The notes beneath the pieces were generated by a model, which saw only the letters and a list, made by a program, of their open reading frames with translations, made no database searches and was not told where the DNA came from. Positions 13,224 through 13,606 of a DNA stretch of 13,606 nucleotides are shown here, piece after piece (position 1 is the first letter of the stretch; each line of letters opens with the position of its first letter). This DNA is from HGM11525 sp036307445 (GTDB lineage Bacteria > Bacillota > Clostridia > UBA1381). Both the position numbers and the translations under genes were made by a program. The stretch is taken from positions 1 to 13,606 of the forward strand of contig JAXJXP010000002.1 in assembly GCA_036307445.1 (NCBI GenBank). Direction: 5' to 3'.

Positions 13224-13606
<383 letters not shown>

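Overview
The window looks like a piece of a low-GC Bacillota (class Clostridia) chromosome. The protein families point that way: CsaB, an IS150-like OrfA, a copper-amine-oxidase-N plus C39-like secreted protein, and DUF4330. So do the strong AGGAGG-type ribosome binding sites, the AT-rich spacers and the rRNA/tRNA sequences. I cannot name the genus from sequence alone.

Left edge to about 9.9 kb, minus strand. A tightly packed run of nine genes reads right to left from a good sigma-A-type promoter near 9884-9912: a GT4-like glycosyltransferase, csaB (polysaccharide pyruvyl transferase), a MurJ/MviN flippase, an O-antigen-ligase/Wzy-type membrane protein, a second GT4 glycosyltransferase, two small single-pass DUF4330 proteins, then feoA and feoB. 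Junctions are 4-14 nt overlaps or gaps of at most 40 nt. The first seven genes look like a machine that builds, flips, polymerises or ligates, and pyruvylates a secondary cell-wall polysaccharide, the usual anchor for SLH-domain surface proteins. The ferrous-iron transporter feoAB follows only 18 nt after the last of them. An IS3-family element, of which only the end and the start of orfA are inside the window, abuts feoB.

9.95-12.3 kb, plus strand. Across a short divergent promoter region lie a secreted protein with copper-amine-oxidase-N repeats, a Thr/Pro linker and a C39-like cysteine peptidase domain, a diadenosine-tetraphosphatase-like Nudix hydrolase, and a RimJ/RimL-type GNAT acetyltransferase.

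12.3-12.72 kb. No convincing gene. This stretch is a dense set of inverted repeats: one module built on TGAAGC/GCTTCA boxes and GTTCCT/AGGAAC arms, and a second built on GCGATAT/ATATCGC boxes. It looks like a dispersed structured repeat and is the least explained part of the window.

12.72-13.6 kb, minus strand. The 3' end of an rRNA operon: 23S (3' part only), 5S, tRNA-Glu(UUC), a CAU-anticodon tRNA that is probably tRNA-Ile2, and a strong 16-bp terminator hairpin.

No CRISPR array, prophage, defence system or clear riboswitch was seen. The main candidates for something new are the structured repeat and the DUF4330 pair embedded in the csaB locus.
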